NCBI RefSeq assembly: GCF_036226925.1
Contig: NZ_CP109031.1
Coordinates: 7,998,001-8,062,000, forward strand
Length of the DNA stretch: 64,000 nt
Direction: 5' to 3'
DNA from: Streptomyces sp. NBC_00659
Lineage (GTDB): Bacteria > Actinomycetota > Actinomycetes > Streptomycetales > Streptomycetaceae
Shown: positions 50,298-57,776 of the stretch, piece by piece
How the letters are laid out: each line of letters begins with the position of its first letter
How positions within the stretch are numbered: the first letter of the stretch is position 1
The notes under the pieces: generated by a model
Database searches by the model: none
Seen by the model: the letters and a program-made list of their open reading frames with translations, nothing else
Told to the model about the DNA's origin: nothing
Program-made: the position numbers and the translations under genes

Positions 50298-50322
50298 CCC
50301 CGGGAAGCACGGGTTCCCGGGG
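50298..50322 (+). terminator. Hairpin after the GPP34 gene
   Basis: CCCCGGGAA (50298-50306) pairs with TTCCCGGGG (50314-50322), loop of 7 bases, no T-run, 20 bases after the stop. Confidence 0.65.
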
Positions 50323-50551
50323 CGTCGTGCCGCCCGGCAAGGAGTCCCCGTCGAGAGGCGGCCGGACGCCCCGCGACGGGGACCCCTTGAGGCACGTCCC
50401 CGCGACGAGGACCCGTTCGGGCGCGCCGCCCGGCAACGGGATCCGGAGGCGTTGCGCCGCCCGGCGGGAGGTCCCGGGACGGTGGCGCGCCCTCACGTAC
50501 ATGTCGGTTTCCTGCCAGCTCCCTCCGGGCCGGCCGTGCTTGGGTTGCCCC

Positions 50552-51397
50552 ATGACCCGTACCGAGCGACTCCGTGACTCCGCCCTCGCCTTCCGCGCCC
50601 TGCACGTGCCCGGCCGCCCCCTCGTCCTGGCGAACGCCTGGGACGCGGTGAGCGCGCGGATCGTCGAGGAGGAAGGCGCCGCGGCGGTGGCGACGACCAG
50701 CGCGGGCCTCGCCTGGGCCCTGGGCGTGGCGGACGGCGACCGGCTGGACAGGGACGACTCGCTCGCGGCCGTCGCGCGGATCGCCGCCGTGGTCCGGGTA
50801 CCGGTCAGCGCGGACATCGAGAGCGGGTACGCGTCCGACGTCCGGGGCGTGGGGGACACCGTCCGCGCGGTGCTCGCGGCGGGCGCGGTGGGCGTGAACA
50901 TCGAGGACGCCCTCTACGGGGAGGGAGCCGGGCCACTGCGTCCGCGGGCGGAGCAGGCGGAGCGCATCGCGGCGGTCCGCGCGGCCGCCGACGCGGCGGA
51001 GGTGCCCCTTTTCGTCAACGCCCGCGTCGACACCTTCCTGCGCGGCGCGGGCGGGGTGGAGGAGACCCTGGAGAGGGCTGCCGCCTTCCTGGCCGCGGGC
51101 GCCGACGGCGTCTTCGTGCCGGGAACCGTCGATCCGGCGACCGTGAAGGCGCTCGTCGAGGGCATCGAAGGCCCGGTGAACATCCTGGTGGGCCCCGGGG
51201 CGCCGTCCGTGGACGAGCTGGCCGCACTCGGCGTGGCCCGGATCAGCGCGGGGTCGAGCATCGCGGCGGCCGCGCACGCCCTGGTCCGGCGCGCCGCGCG
51301 GGAGCTGCTGGGCAAGGGGACCTGCGAGACCCTGATCGGAGGGTTCGACTACGCCGGCCTCAACGCCCTGATGGGACGCGCGGATTCAACGTCCTGA
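50552..51397 (+). CDS. Isocitrate lyase/PEP-mutase family protein
   Basis: A 281-residue enzyme of the isocitrate lyase/phosphoenolpyruvate mutase barrel superfamily, most like the stand-alone PEP-mutase-like hydrolase/lyase group. Visible landmarks: LANAWDAVSARIVEEEG near residue 27, the metal-binding region SADIESGY near 90, GVNIEDAL near 115 and NARVDTFLRG near 148. The KKCGH loop of true isocitrate lyase is missing, so glyoxylate-cycle activity is unlikely. ATG 50552 lacks a clear ribosome site. The 3' end lies inside a 26-base tandem repeat that continues past the stop codon, so the C-terminus may have been reshaped by duplication. Confidence 0.9.
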   Translation: MTRTERLRDSALAFRALHVPGRPLVLANAWDAVSARIVEEEGAAAVATTSAGLAWALGVADGDRLDRDDSLAAVARIAAVVRVPVSADIESGYASDVRGVGDTVRAVLAAGAVGVNIEDALYGEGAGPLRPRAEQAERIAAVRAAADAAEVPLFVNARVDTFLRGAGGVEETLERAAAFLAAGADGVFVPGTVDPATVKALVEGIEGPVNILVGPGAPSVDELAALGVARISAGSSIAAAAHALVRRAARELLGKGTCETLIGGFDYAGLNALMGRADSTS

Positions 51398-51436
51398 TGG
51401 GACGCGCGGCCTCAACGCCCTGATGGACGCGCCGGC
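51360..51436. repeat. 26-bp tandem repeat across the PEP-mutase-like gene end
   Basis: Three head-to-tail copies at 51360-51385, 51386-51411 and 51412-51436 (the last with one base missing), unit TCAACGCCCTGATGGGACGCGCGG plus two bases. The first copy is coding (LNALMGRAD); the second supplies the stop codon in a shifted setting; the third is outside the gene. Confidence 0.9.
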
Positions 51437-51455
51437 CGACCGCACCCGCGCCGCT

Positions 51456-51872
51456 TCAGCAGGTGCCCCGCATGAGCTCCTCCAGATCGCGGTCCAGGTC
51501 CACCTGGAGGTGCTCCAGACCGACCGGCACCAGCTCGGTGGTCTGCTGGAGGAAGTTCCGCACCTCACCCGAGCGCACATGGATCACGGCGGTGCCCTCG
51601 GGAGCGTGGAACTCCAGCACGGTGCGGTCGAAGCCGTACGGCCGCACCCGCACGTCGCCGTGCCCCACCGGGTCCTCGAGGCCCGACACGAGCAGTTCGC
51701 GGGCGAAGGTCCAGCAGACCTCGATGCCTTCGAGCGTGGCGGGGGCCGGGAAGGTCATGCGGACGGCGAACGGGTCGGTCCGGTCGTAGTGGAGCGTGGC
51801 CGGAATGCTCGGCATCCGCGGCGCGGCGGCGACGAGGCGGGCCTCTACGGGCTGCTCGATGACGGTGGACAA
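51456..51872 (-). CDS. ssgD: SsgA-like sporulation/cell-division protein, probably SsgD
   Basis: A 138-residue SsgA-like protein; this family, limited to sporulating actinomycetes, guides septum formation and cell-wall remodelling. Family segments: PSIPATLHYDRTDPFAVRMTF near residues 20-40 (split), VCWTFARELLVSGLEDPVG near 52-70, GDVRVRPY and ELVPVGLEHLQVDLD near the end. The length and the ending EELMRGTC, plus local gene order, point to SsgD, which is linked to lateral wall integrity. The start is a TTG at 51872 with GGGAG 7 bases upstream. A GTGAC-CTCT-GTCAC palindrome lies 100 bases upstream at 51972. Confidence 0.9.
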   Translation of the reverse strand: MSTVIEQPVEARLVAAAPRMPSIPATLHYDRTDPFAVRMTFPAPATLEGIEVCWTFARELLVSGLEDPVGHGDVRVRPYGFDRTVLEFHAPEGTAVIHVRSGEVRNFLQQTTELVPVGLEHLQVDLDRDLEELMRGTC

Positions 51873-51971
51873 CGCCTTGCTCCCTTGTGACGGCTGGACG
51901 AACTCCGGGCGGATGAAGCCGGTCAATTGAAGAGACGGAAGAATGACCCGGCGCGTGCACCTCTGACCCGA

Positions 51972-51985
51972 GTGACCTCTGTCAC
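51972..51985. promoter_or_regulatory. Palindrome upstream of ssgD
   Basis: GTGAC-CTCT-GTCAC, perfect 5-base arms, with further GGTGAT and GTGCAC half-like elements around. It lies between the divergent ssgD and BNR-repeat genes, about 100 bases from ssgD. Confidence 0.4.
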
Positions 51986-52140
51986 CGAGGTGATGCACCG
52001 AGAGATCCACTTTCTCCGATCCAGGTGATCCTTTCCGTTTCGCACTCACCCGACACCGAAGAGGACACCCCGGCGGCCCCCGAGGTTCCCGCCGGAGGCC
52101 ATCTGGACGCGATCGGGGGAGTGCACTAGCTTCCCCCGCC

Positions 52141-53247
52141 ATGAGGGCCTTGGGGAAGACGCGACGCACGAGGCGAACGGCAGGCATGGGACCGGCGGTG
52201 GCCGCACTCGCCGCGGCGCTCGTGGTGGCGGCACCGGCGGTGGCGGCGCCGGCACCGCCGCACGACACGGCACGGACCCCGCACTGGGCGTTCAAGGACA
52301 GCGGCACGGACGCGCGCCTGCGGGGGCTGTCGGCCGTCAGCAGGGACACCGCGTGGGTGGCCGGTTCGAAGGGCACCGTGCTGCGCACCACCGACGGCGG
52401 CGCGCTCTGGCGGAACGTATCGCCGCCCGGCGCCGCGGACCTGGAGTTCCGCGACATCGAGGCGTTCGACGCGCGGCGTGCCGTGGTCCTGGCCATCGGC
52501 GAGGGCGAGGCCTCCCGCGTCTACCGGACCGAGGACGGCGGTGCCACCTGGACCGAGTCCTTCCGCAACACCGACGCCAAGGCCTTCTACGACTGCCTCA
52601 CCTTCCTCGACCGGCGGCACGGCCTGGCGATGAGCGACCCGGTGGACGGCAGGTTCCGCATCCTGTCGACCGGCGACGGAGGCCGCACCTGGAAGGTGCT
52701 GCCGAGCGACGGGATGCCCGCCGCGCTGGACGGCGAGGCGGGCTTCGCCGCGAGTGGCCAGTGTCTGGTCGGTTCGGGGCCCCACGATGTGTGGCTGGCC
52801 ACGGGAGGGGGCGCACGCGCGCGTGTGCTGCACTCCGCGGACCGCGGACTGACCTGGACCGCCACCGACACCCCGGTCCCCGCGGGCGACCCGGCGCGCG
52901 GCGTCTTCGCCCTCGCCTTCCGTGACCGCGTCCACGGACTCGCGGTGGGCGGCGACTACCGCGCCGACCAGGCCTCACCGAGGGCCGCGGCGCTGACCCC
53001 CGACGGCGGACGTAGCTGGACCGGCGCGGACCGGCCCCCGCCCGCCTACCGCTCCGGCGTCACCTGGCTGCCGCACAGCCGCACCGCCGCCCTCGCGGTC
53101 GGCCCCACCGGAACCGACCTGACCACCGACGGCGGCCGCACCTGGCGCACCCTCGGCACCGGCTCGTACGACACCGTGGACTGCACCCCGGACCTGGGCT
53201 GCTGGGCCTCCGGCGAGAAGGGACGGGTCGCGCGGCTGGAGCGCTGA
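52141..53247 (+). CDS. Exported BNR/Asp-box beta-propeller protein
   Basis: A 368-residue secreted protein. A signal peptide covers residues 1-35 (basic start, then PAVAALAAALVVAAPAVAA). Six Asp-box (BNR) motifs follow: TTDGGALW, TEDGGATW, TGDGGRTW, SADRGLTW, TPDGGRSW and TTDGGRTW, so a six-bladed propeller like sialidase or Ycf48 folds is expected. It lacks sialidase catalytic residues that I can identify. It is often annotated as an oxidoreductase in streptomycetes, for which I see no basis. Start ATG 52141 has no clear ribosome site. Divergent from ssgD. Confidence 0.9.
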   Translation: MRALGKTRRTRRTAGMGPAVAALAAALVVAAPAVAAPAPPHDTARTPHWAFKDSGTDARLRGLSAVSRDTAWVAGSKGTVLRTTDGGALWRNVSPPGAADLEFRDIEAFDARRAVVLAIGEGEASRVYRTEDGGATWTESFRNTDAKAFYDCLTFLDRRHGLAMSDPVDGRFRILSTGDGGRTWKVLPSDGMPAALDGEAGFAASGQCLVGSGPHDVWLATGGGARARVLHSADRGLTWTATDTPVPAGDPARGVFALAFRDRVHGLAVGGDYRADQASPRAAALTPDGGRSWTGADRPPPAYRSGVTWLPHSRTAALAVGPTGTDLTTDGGRTWRTLGTGSYDTVDCTPDLGCWASGEKGRVARLER

Positions 53248-53673
53248 GGCGTCCCGTGCCGTCCCGTGCGGTCTCCTGCCGTCCTGTGCCGTCTCTTGCG
53301 GTCTTCTCCCTTCCTGTGCCGTGCCGTTGGGGCATGTGCACCGCGAGCGGGCGGCGACGATCAGCCCCGGCGAGCCGTGTTCACGGCCGTTTCCCGCGAG
53401 GGGCGTTCGGCCAGGTAACCCGTGGTCGTCCGTCCTTCGACGAGAGGGCTGATCAGCCACGCCGCTGCCACCGGCGACGCTTCGGCTCGCGCGGCTGGGC
53501 ACGCCGGTGCGGGTGACCTCACCGAGGACGACAGCCTGATCGCGTGCGGGCAGCTTCCCGGTACCGACGTCGTGGCCCGGCAGATAGGCCGTGACCGGGT
53601 TCGGACCGAGGCGCGCGATGTCCTCCAGCCCGGCTGCGATGCCGTCGGTGATCTCGTCGGTCGTCCAGATGTC
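53248..53673. other. Low-complexity stretch and possible decayed gene
   Basis: 53250-53330 is an irregular repeat of CCGT and TGCCGTC/TCTTGCGGTC words. From about 53420 to 53670 the minus strand reads DEITDGIAAGLEDIARLGPN and GHDVGTGKLPARDQAVVLGE in one frame, continuing without a start codon from before the luciferase-like gene stop. It looks like a coding remnant of a family I do not recognise; it may instead be chance. Confidence 0.35.
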
Positions 53674-54660
53674 CTAGGGTGCCGTCGGCATCGTGACGTG
53701 CCGCCTGACGAGTTCGTACGACCTCAAGCGGTCGGCCAACGCGTGGACGGGCGTCACCAGCATGAGCTCGTCCGCACCCGTCAGGTCGACCAGATCCGTC
53801 AGGTGCCGGGCGACCGTCTCGGGTGCGCCGTGTGCCTGGTGCGCACGGAAGCCCGCCAGCGCCTGCGCCTCTTCCGCGGTGAAGGAGTGAGCCGCTGCTT
53901 CCGCGGGTGTGGGGAAGGGGATGTCACCTCGGCCCTTGAGGAGTCCGGCCTTGACGACGTCCATGGGGCCGGCGAGCCAGGAAGCCTCCTTCTCCGTCTC
54001 GGCGCACACCGTCTCCACGCAGATCAGCACGCGCGGGCGCGCGCACCAGCGGGAGGGGGAGAAACACCCGCGGTAGTGGCTGAGCGCGGCCAGGGTGTTG
54101 TCCGGGCGAATGTGATGGGCGAAGGCGATCGGCAGTCCGAGTTCCCCGGCGAGCGCGGCACCGGCTGTGCTCGAAGCCAGCAGCCACGGCTCCGGGAGCG
54201 GACCGAGCGCGACCTCGTCCACCAAGTGGCGCAGCGTCGAGGAGACATCGTCGCGGTACTCGTCGTCGGTCGTCGGCCCGGCCCCACGACGCAGGGCCCG
54301 CGCCGTGGACTCGTCGAAGGTTCCCGGGCCACGGCCGATGCCCAGGTCGATCCGTCCCTCGTGCAGCGCGGACAGCGTGCCGAACTGCTCGGCCAGCATG
54401 ATCGGGGCGTGGTTGGGGGCGAGGACACCCCCGGAGCCGAGCCGTATGGACGACGTCAACGCGGCTGCGTGGGCGGTCAGAACGACGGGCGGGAACGCTC
54501 CGATGGCCGGAGAGTGATGGTGTTCGGCGTACCAGAGACGCAGATATCCGAGGTCCTCGATGCGCCGGGCGAACGCGGCGGTGTCGCGCAGCGTGTCTGC
54601 GGCCCGGGTGCCTGTCTGGACCATGGCCACTTCGAGCGCGCTGAGCGGAACAGTGATCAT
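53674..54660 (-). CDS. LLM-class flavin-dependent oxidoreductase (MsnO8 type)
   Basis: A 328-residue bacterial-luciferase-like monooxygenase using reduced flavin. It begins with the MsnO8-type start LSALEVAMVQTGT and contains GYLRLWYAEHHHSPAI near residue 40, LGSGGVLAPNHAP near 75, the flavin-site RIDLGIGRGPGT near 105, and PWLLASSTAGA near 155. ATG 54660 is preceded by TATACT only 6 bases before it, so the transcript probably starts at the start codon (leaderless). Direct repeats ATACTGAC flank that promoter. Substrate unknown. Confidence 0.92.
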   Translation of the reverse strand: MITVPLSALEVAMVQTGTRAADTLRDTAAFARRIEDLGYLRLWYAEHHHSPAIGAFPPVVLTAHAAALTSSIRLGSGGVLAPNHAPIMLAEQFGTLSALHEGRIDLGIGRGPGTFDESTARALRRGAGPTTDDEYRDDVSSTLRHLVDEVALGPLPEPWLLASSTAGAALAGELGLPIAFAHHIRPDNTLAALSHYRGCFSPSRWCARPRVLICVETVCAETEKEASWLAGPMDVVKAGLLKGRGDIPFPTPAEAAAHSFTAEEAQALAGFRAHQAHGAPETVARHLTDLVDLTGADELMLVTPVHALADRLRSYELVRRHVTMPTAP

Positions 54661-54666
54661 TCGGTC

Positions 54667-54695
54667 AGTATAGGAATCGCCCGTCAGTATCAAAT
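54667..54695 (-). promoter_or_regulatory. Promoter with ATACTGAC direct repeats
   Basis: Minus strand: -10 TATACT (54667-54672), about 16 bases after a TTTGAT/TTGATA -35-like element. ATACTGAC occurs twice, 18-19 bases apart, one copy over the -10 and one near the -35, as expected for a regulator binding to direct repeats. Confidence 0.6.
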
Positions 54696-54911
54696 GCCTT
54701 TGCTTGCAAGGAAGTTTCGGGACCGGCCGGCTTGTCGGAGCGCGCACACCCGCAGGTGTCTTCAGGCGGCCCGTAGAGCTGCCGGGCTGGTTCAGGCCCA
54801 GCCGGAACGGCTTGAGTCGGCCCCGGACGGCTCGTCCGCATGCCCGCGGAGAAGGAGGGCCACGGACCCTGTCGCCGTGGACGTCGATCAGTCATTAGGC
54901 TCGTCCGCATC

Positions 54912-55601
54912 ATGACGATCGTGAGGATTCCCGCGGGCTGGCCCGTCACCGAGGAACAAGCCCGCGCCGTGCAGGACGAGTTGCGCGAGCGCGTGGTGCT
55001 CGACGAGCCGGGCCCGCCGCCCGGCACCGGCCGGGTGACGGGTGTCGACGTCGCCTATGACGACGAGCGGGACGTGGTGGTCGCGGCGGCCGTCGTCCTC
55101 GACGCGGCGACCCTCGACGTCGTGGCGGAGGCCACCGCCGTGGGCCGCGTCTCCTTCCCGTACGTCCCCGGACTGCTCGCCTTCCGCGAGATCCCGACCG
55201 TCCTGGCCGCGCTGGAGGCCCTGCCCTGCCCGCCCGGCCTGGTCGTCTGCGACGGATACGGACGCGCCCACCCGCGCCGTTTCGGCCTCGCCAGTCACCT
55301 CGGCGTCCTCACCGGGCTCCCCACGATCGGGGTCGCCAAGAACCCGTTCACCTTCTCCTACGAGGAGCCGGGCGCCCGGCGCGGCAGCGCCTCACCGCTG
55401 CTCGCGGGTACCGAGGAGGTGGGTCGCGCCGTGCGCACCCAGGACGGGATCAAGCCCGTGTTCGTGTCCGTCGGCCACCGTGTGGACCTCGGCAACGCCT
55501 GCGCCCACACCCTCGCGCTCACCCCGAAGTACCGCCTGCCGGAGTCCACCCGCCGGGCGGACTCCCTGTGCCGGCGGGCACTCCGGCAGGCGACTTCCTG
55601 A
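54912..55601 (+). CDS. nfi: Endonuclease V
   Basis: A 229-residue endonuclease V (deoxyinosine 3' endonuclease), which starts repair of deaminated adenine. The catalytic aspartate is in TGVDVAYDD near residue 43, the conserved VSFPYVPGLLAFREIP near 85, the second acidic centre in VVCDGYGRAHPRRFGLASHLG near 110-130 (split), and KPVFVSVGHRVDL near 187. Full length. ATG 54912 follows a TAGGCT -10-like box by about 10 bases, so the mRNA has almost no leader. It stands alone, divergent from the luciferase-like gene. Confidence 0.94.
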   Translation: MTIVRIPAGWPVTEEQARAVQDELRERVVLDEPGPPPGTGRVTGVDVAYDDERDVVVAAAVVLDAATLDVVAEATAVGRVSFPYVPGLLAFREIPTVLAALEALPCPPGLVVCDGYGRAHPRRFGLASHLGVLTGLPTIGVAKNPFTFSYEEPGARRGSASPLLAGTEEVGRAVRTQDGIKPVFVSVGHRVDLGNACAHTLALTPKYRLPESTRRADSLCRRALRQATS

Positions 55602-55703
55602 CTCCGCCCACCCCCCACCCGCCGGCCCACCGGCGTACCTGAGTACGGATTCTGAGTACCCGTACGGATGTACGGCCGCGCCGCGACCGGCAGGCTGATC
55701 CGC

Positions 55704-55850
55704 ATGACGACACATCAGGACCCGAAGCCCTCCGCCGAACCCGCGCGGCCCGTCGGGCGGGCGGTGACGGCCGCGCTGGCCCTCGCCGTCCCGGCCGGCC
55801 TGGCCTGGACGGCCGGGATGATCTACACGGTGATCGTCTGGGCGTCGTGA
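55704..55850 (+). CDS. Small single-helix membrane protein (48 aa)
   Basis: A 48-residue predicted protein, start ATG 55704: a charged proline-rich head (MTTHQDPKPSAEPARPVGR) and one membrane helix (VTAALALAVPAGLAWTAGMIYTVIVWA) ending at the C-terminus. Tail-anchored layout, GC-rich third positions and isolation from other frames support it being real. There is no clear ribosome site; a short leader like that of nfi is possible. A 24-bp palindrome overlaps its stop. No family recognised. Confidence 0.6.
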   Translation: MTTHQDPKPSAEPARPVGRAVTAALALAVPAGLAWTAGMIYTVIVWAS

Positions 55851-55869
55851 GGATCGAGCGATCCTCACG
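55846..55869. terminator. 24-bp palindrome at the small-protein stop
   Basis: CGTGAGGATCG (55846-55856) and CGATCCTCACG (55859-55869) pair perfectly with a 2-base centre. As RNA the hairpin would need a larger loop; it includes the TGA stop and lies between convergent genes. Confidence 0.5.
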
Positions 55870-55904
55870 ATCACGACAAGCCCTGCGGACGTCGACGACA
55901 AGCC

Positions 55905-57077
55905 CTAGCGCACCGCCGCCACCCGGAAGGTGATCCCCGCCGCGACGAGCCGTTCCAGCAGCGCGTCGCCCATGGCCACCACGGGCGTGACCTGACCGGA
56001 CGTCTTCGGCAGCTCGTCGAGGGCCAGGGAAAGGGCGGACTCGGCGAGCATCTTCGCGGTCTCCCCGTAGCCGGGGTCACCTCCCGACACCTCGGTGAAC
56101 ACACGCCGGCCGCCGCCCTCGCCCACGAACCGCACCGAGAACCAGCTCTCGGCACGGCGTGCGGCGTTCGGTCCCTCGCCGGGCTTGAGCCGGTCGGACA
56201 GCCAGCGCCGCGCCGGCGGAAGCTGGGCGGCGGCGAAGAGCGCGCTCACCCCGGCGACTCCGCCGAGAGCGATGGGCAGCCGCTCGACGGCCGCGTAGTG
56301 GCGGTAGCGGAAGTCCGGCCCGTACCGTGCCAGGGCCCGCGCCGAGCGCTGCACCACCTGGGCGTCGATCGTGGGCAGCGGCAGGGCCCACGCCCCGACC
56401 TCCGGGGCGAACCGCGGCGCTCCCAGCGGGGCCTCGACCCGCCGGCCCATCAGGCGCGGCTCGTGGTGCCTGCGCTCCCGCGCCGCGGCGAGCATGTGCC
56501 GGCCGCGAGCGAACTGGTTGAGTGCCGAGGCGAACGTGCCGCCCGAGAACATCGCCTGGGTGCGGACGAATCCCTCCACCCTCAGCGGCACGTCCTCCGG
56601 GAGCTGCCGCACGGTGAACCAGGCGCCCAGGTCGTGCGGGACCGAGTCGAAGCCGCAGGCGTGCACGAGCCGGGCGCCCGTCTCCCGCGCGCGTGCGTCG
56701 TGCCGCACGTACATCAGGTCCACGAACTCGGGCTCGCCGGTCAGGTCCAGGTAGTCGGTGCCGGCGTCCGCGCAGGCGGCCACCAGCTCCTCCCCGTAGG
56801 TGATGTACGGCCCCACGGTCGAGGCCACCACGCGCGCCTGCCGGGCGAGTTCGCCCACCGAGTCCGGGTCCGTCACATCCGCCCGCAGCACACCGGGCGC
56901 GCCGCCGAGCCGCTCCCGCAGCCGTTCCAGTTTCTCGGCACTGCGTCCGGCGATCGCCCACCGCAGTCCCTCGGGCGCGTGAGCGGCCAGATATTCCGCG
57001 GTGAGCTCCCCGACGAACCCCGTGGCTCCGAAGAGCACGATGTCGTACGCGCGGTCCGGCTTGTTCACCCTGCTCAT
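55905..57077 (-). CDS. Saccharopine dehydrogenase-like NAD(P)-binding reductase
   Basis: A 390-residue protein of the saccharopine dehydrogenase/trans-acting enoyl reductase group. The Rossmann motif is DIVLFGATGFVGELTAEYL at about residues 11-29, then WAIAGRSAEKLERL and VVASTVGPYITYGEELV (split), GTDYLDLTGE near 110 and HACGFDSVPHDLG near 138, all typical of the enoyl-reductase type found in mycobacterial lipid pathways. ATG 57077 begins MSRVNKPDRAYDIVLFG; the spacing to a ribosome site is poor. Probable role in reducing an acyl or lipid intermediate; true lysine metabolism is unlikely. Confidence 0.92.
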   Translation of the reverse strand: MSRVNKPDRAYDIVLFGATGFVGELTAEYLAAHAPEGLRWAIAGRSAEKLERLRERLGGAPGVLRADVTDPDSVGELARQARVVASTVGPYITYGEELVAACADAGTDYLDLTGEPEFVDLMYVRHDARARETGARLVHACGFDSVPHDLGAWFTVRQLPEDVPLRVEGFVRTQAMFSGGTFASALNQFARGRHMLAAARERRHHEPRLMGRRVEAPLGAPRFAPEVGAWALPLPTIDAQVVQRSARALARYGPDFRYRHYAAVERLPIALGGVAGVSALFAAAQLPPARRWLSDRLKPGEGPNAARRAESWFSVRFVGEGGGRRVFTEVSGGDPGYGETAKMLAESALSLALDELPKTSGQVTPVVAMGDALLERLVAAGITFRVAAVR

Positions 57078-57218
57078 GACACCCTCCACCCCTGTGGGCT
57101 GCGCTCGAACGTGCGGTCCGCGCCACGTCGTGCGCGAAGCGCCGTTGTCGGTGGCTGAGGCTAGCGTGAGGTACGAACAGTCGGACGACGAGGTCGCACG
57201 AACAGGCCGGAGGCAGCC

Positions 57219-57599
57219 GTGGCCGTGTCGAAAAACGCGCTGAAAAAGTGGCAGAAGGTGCGCGGGTTCGCGCTCGGTCTGCCCGGTGCGTCGGAGGAGT
57301 TCCCCTGGGGCGAGACGGTCGTGAAGGTCAACAAGAAGGTCTTCGTCTTCCTCGGTCTCGACGACGGCAGTTACCCGCTCGGCGTCACGGTCAAGCTCAA
57401 GGACGAGGCGGCGCACGCCCACGCGCTCACCTCGCCGGGTGCGGCGCCCGCCGGATACGGCCTGGGCAAGGCCGGCTGGGTGCGCGTGCCCCTGGAGGAG
57501 CAGGGAGCCCCGGCGGCGGAGCTGCTGTGCGACTGGGTCGAGGAGAGCTATCGCGTCATAGCACCCAAAAGGCTGATCGCAGAGCTGGACGGGAGCTGA
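57219..57599 (+). CDS. MmcQ/YjbR family protein
   Basis: A 126-residue MmcQ/YjbR protein, a CyaY-like fold family with double-wing DNA-binding proposals but no settled role. Family marks: FALGLPGASEEFPWGETVVKV at residues 17-37 (split), KVFVFLGLDD near 41, LTSPGAAPAGYGLGKAGWV near 75 and the ending SYRVIAPKRLIAEL. GTG 57219 or GTG 57225 could be the start; no strong ribosome site. Divergent from the reductase gene by about 140 bases. Confidence 0.9.
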   Translation: MAVSKNALKKWQKVRGFALGLPGASEEFPWGETVVKVNKKVFVFLGLDDGSYPLGVTVKLKDEAAHAHALTSPGAAPAGYGLGKAGWVRVPLEEQGAPAAELLCDWVEESYRVIAPKRLIAELDGS

Positions 57600-57685
57600 T
57601 CGCGATGCCCGGGCCGGCGGGGACGGCGACACGGGTCCCGGTCCGGTCCCGAAGCCCGAGCCGCTCCCGATCCCGGAATTTAACT

Positions 57686-57693
57686 AAGCGCTT
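57686..57693. promoter_or_regulatory. AAGCGCTT site upstream of the CoA-transferase gene
   Basis: Perfect 8-base palindrome inside AACTAAGCGCTTGCTC, 14 bases before the predicted -35. The AGCAAGCGCTTAGTT type of motif is familiar from TetR-controlled acyl-CoA genes in actinobacteria; which regulator binds is unknown. Confidence 0.6.
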
Positions 57694-57706
57694 GCTCGCC
57701 AAGGGC

Positions 57707-57735
57707 TTGCCCGGAGTGGAACACGTTCTTAACAT
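57707..57735 (+). promoter_or_regulatory. Predicted promoter of the beta-oxidation unit
   Basis: -35 TTGCCC (57707-57712), 17-base spacer, -10 TAACAT (57730-57735), start expected near 57742, about 35 bases before the CoA-transferase start. Confidence 0.6.
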
Positions 57736-57738
57736 CAC

Positions 57739-57751
57739 TGATGTCACATCA
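57739..57751. promoter_or_regulatory. TGATGTCACATCA palindrome at the transcription start
   Basis: Perfect 6+6 inverted repeat with a one-base centre directly over the predicted start point of the CoA-transferase transcript. A repressor operator is likely. Confidence 0.6.
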
Positions 57752-57776
57752 TTGGTGTCACAGTGCTGGGGGCTTG

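Noticed and set aside
51972..51985. Confident promoter or WhiA-type site for ssgD
   Set aside because: The palindrome is real, but I could not link it to a known developmental regulator, so it is listed only as a weak site.
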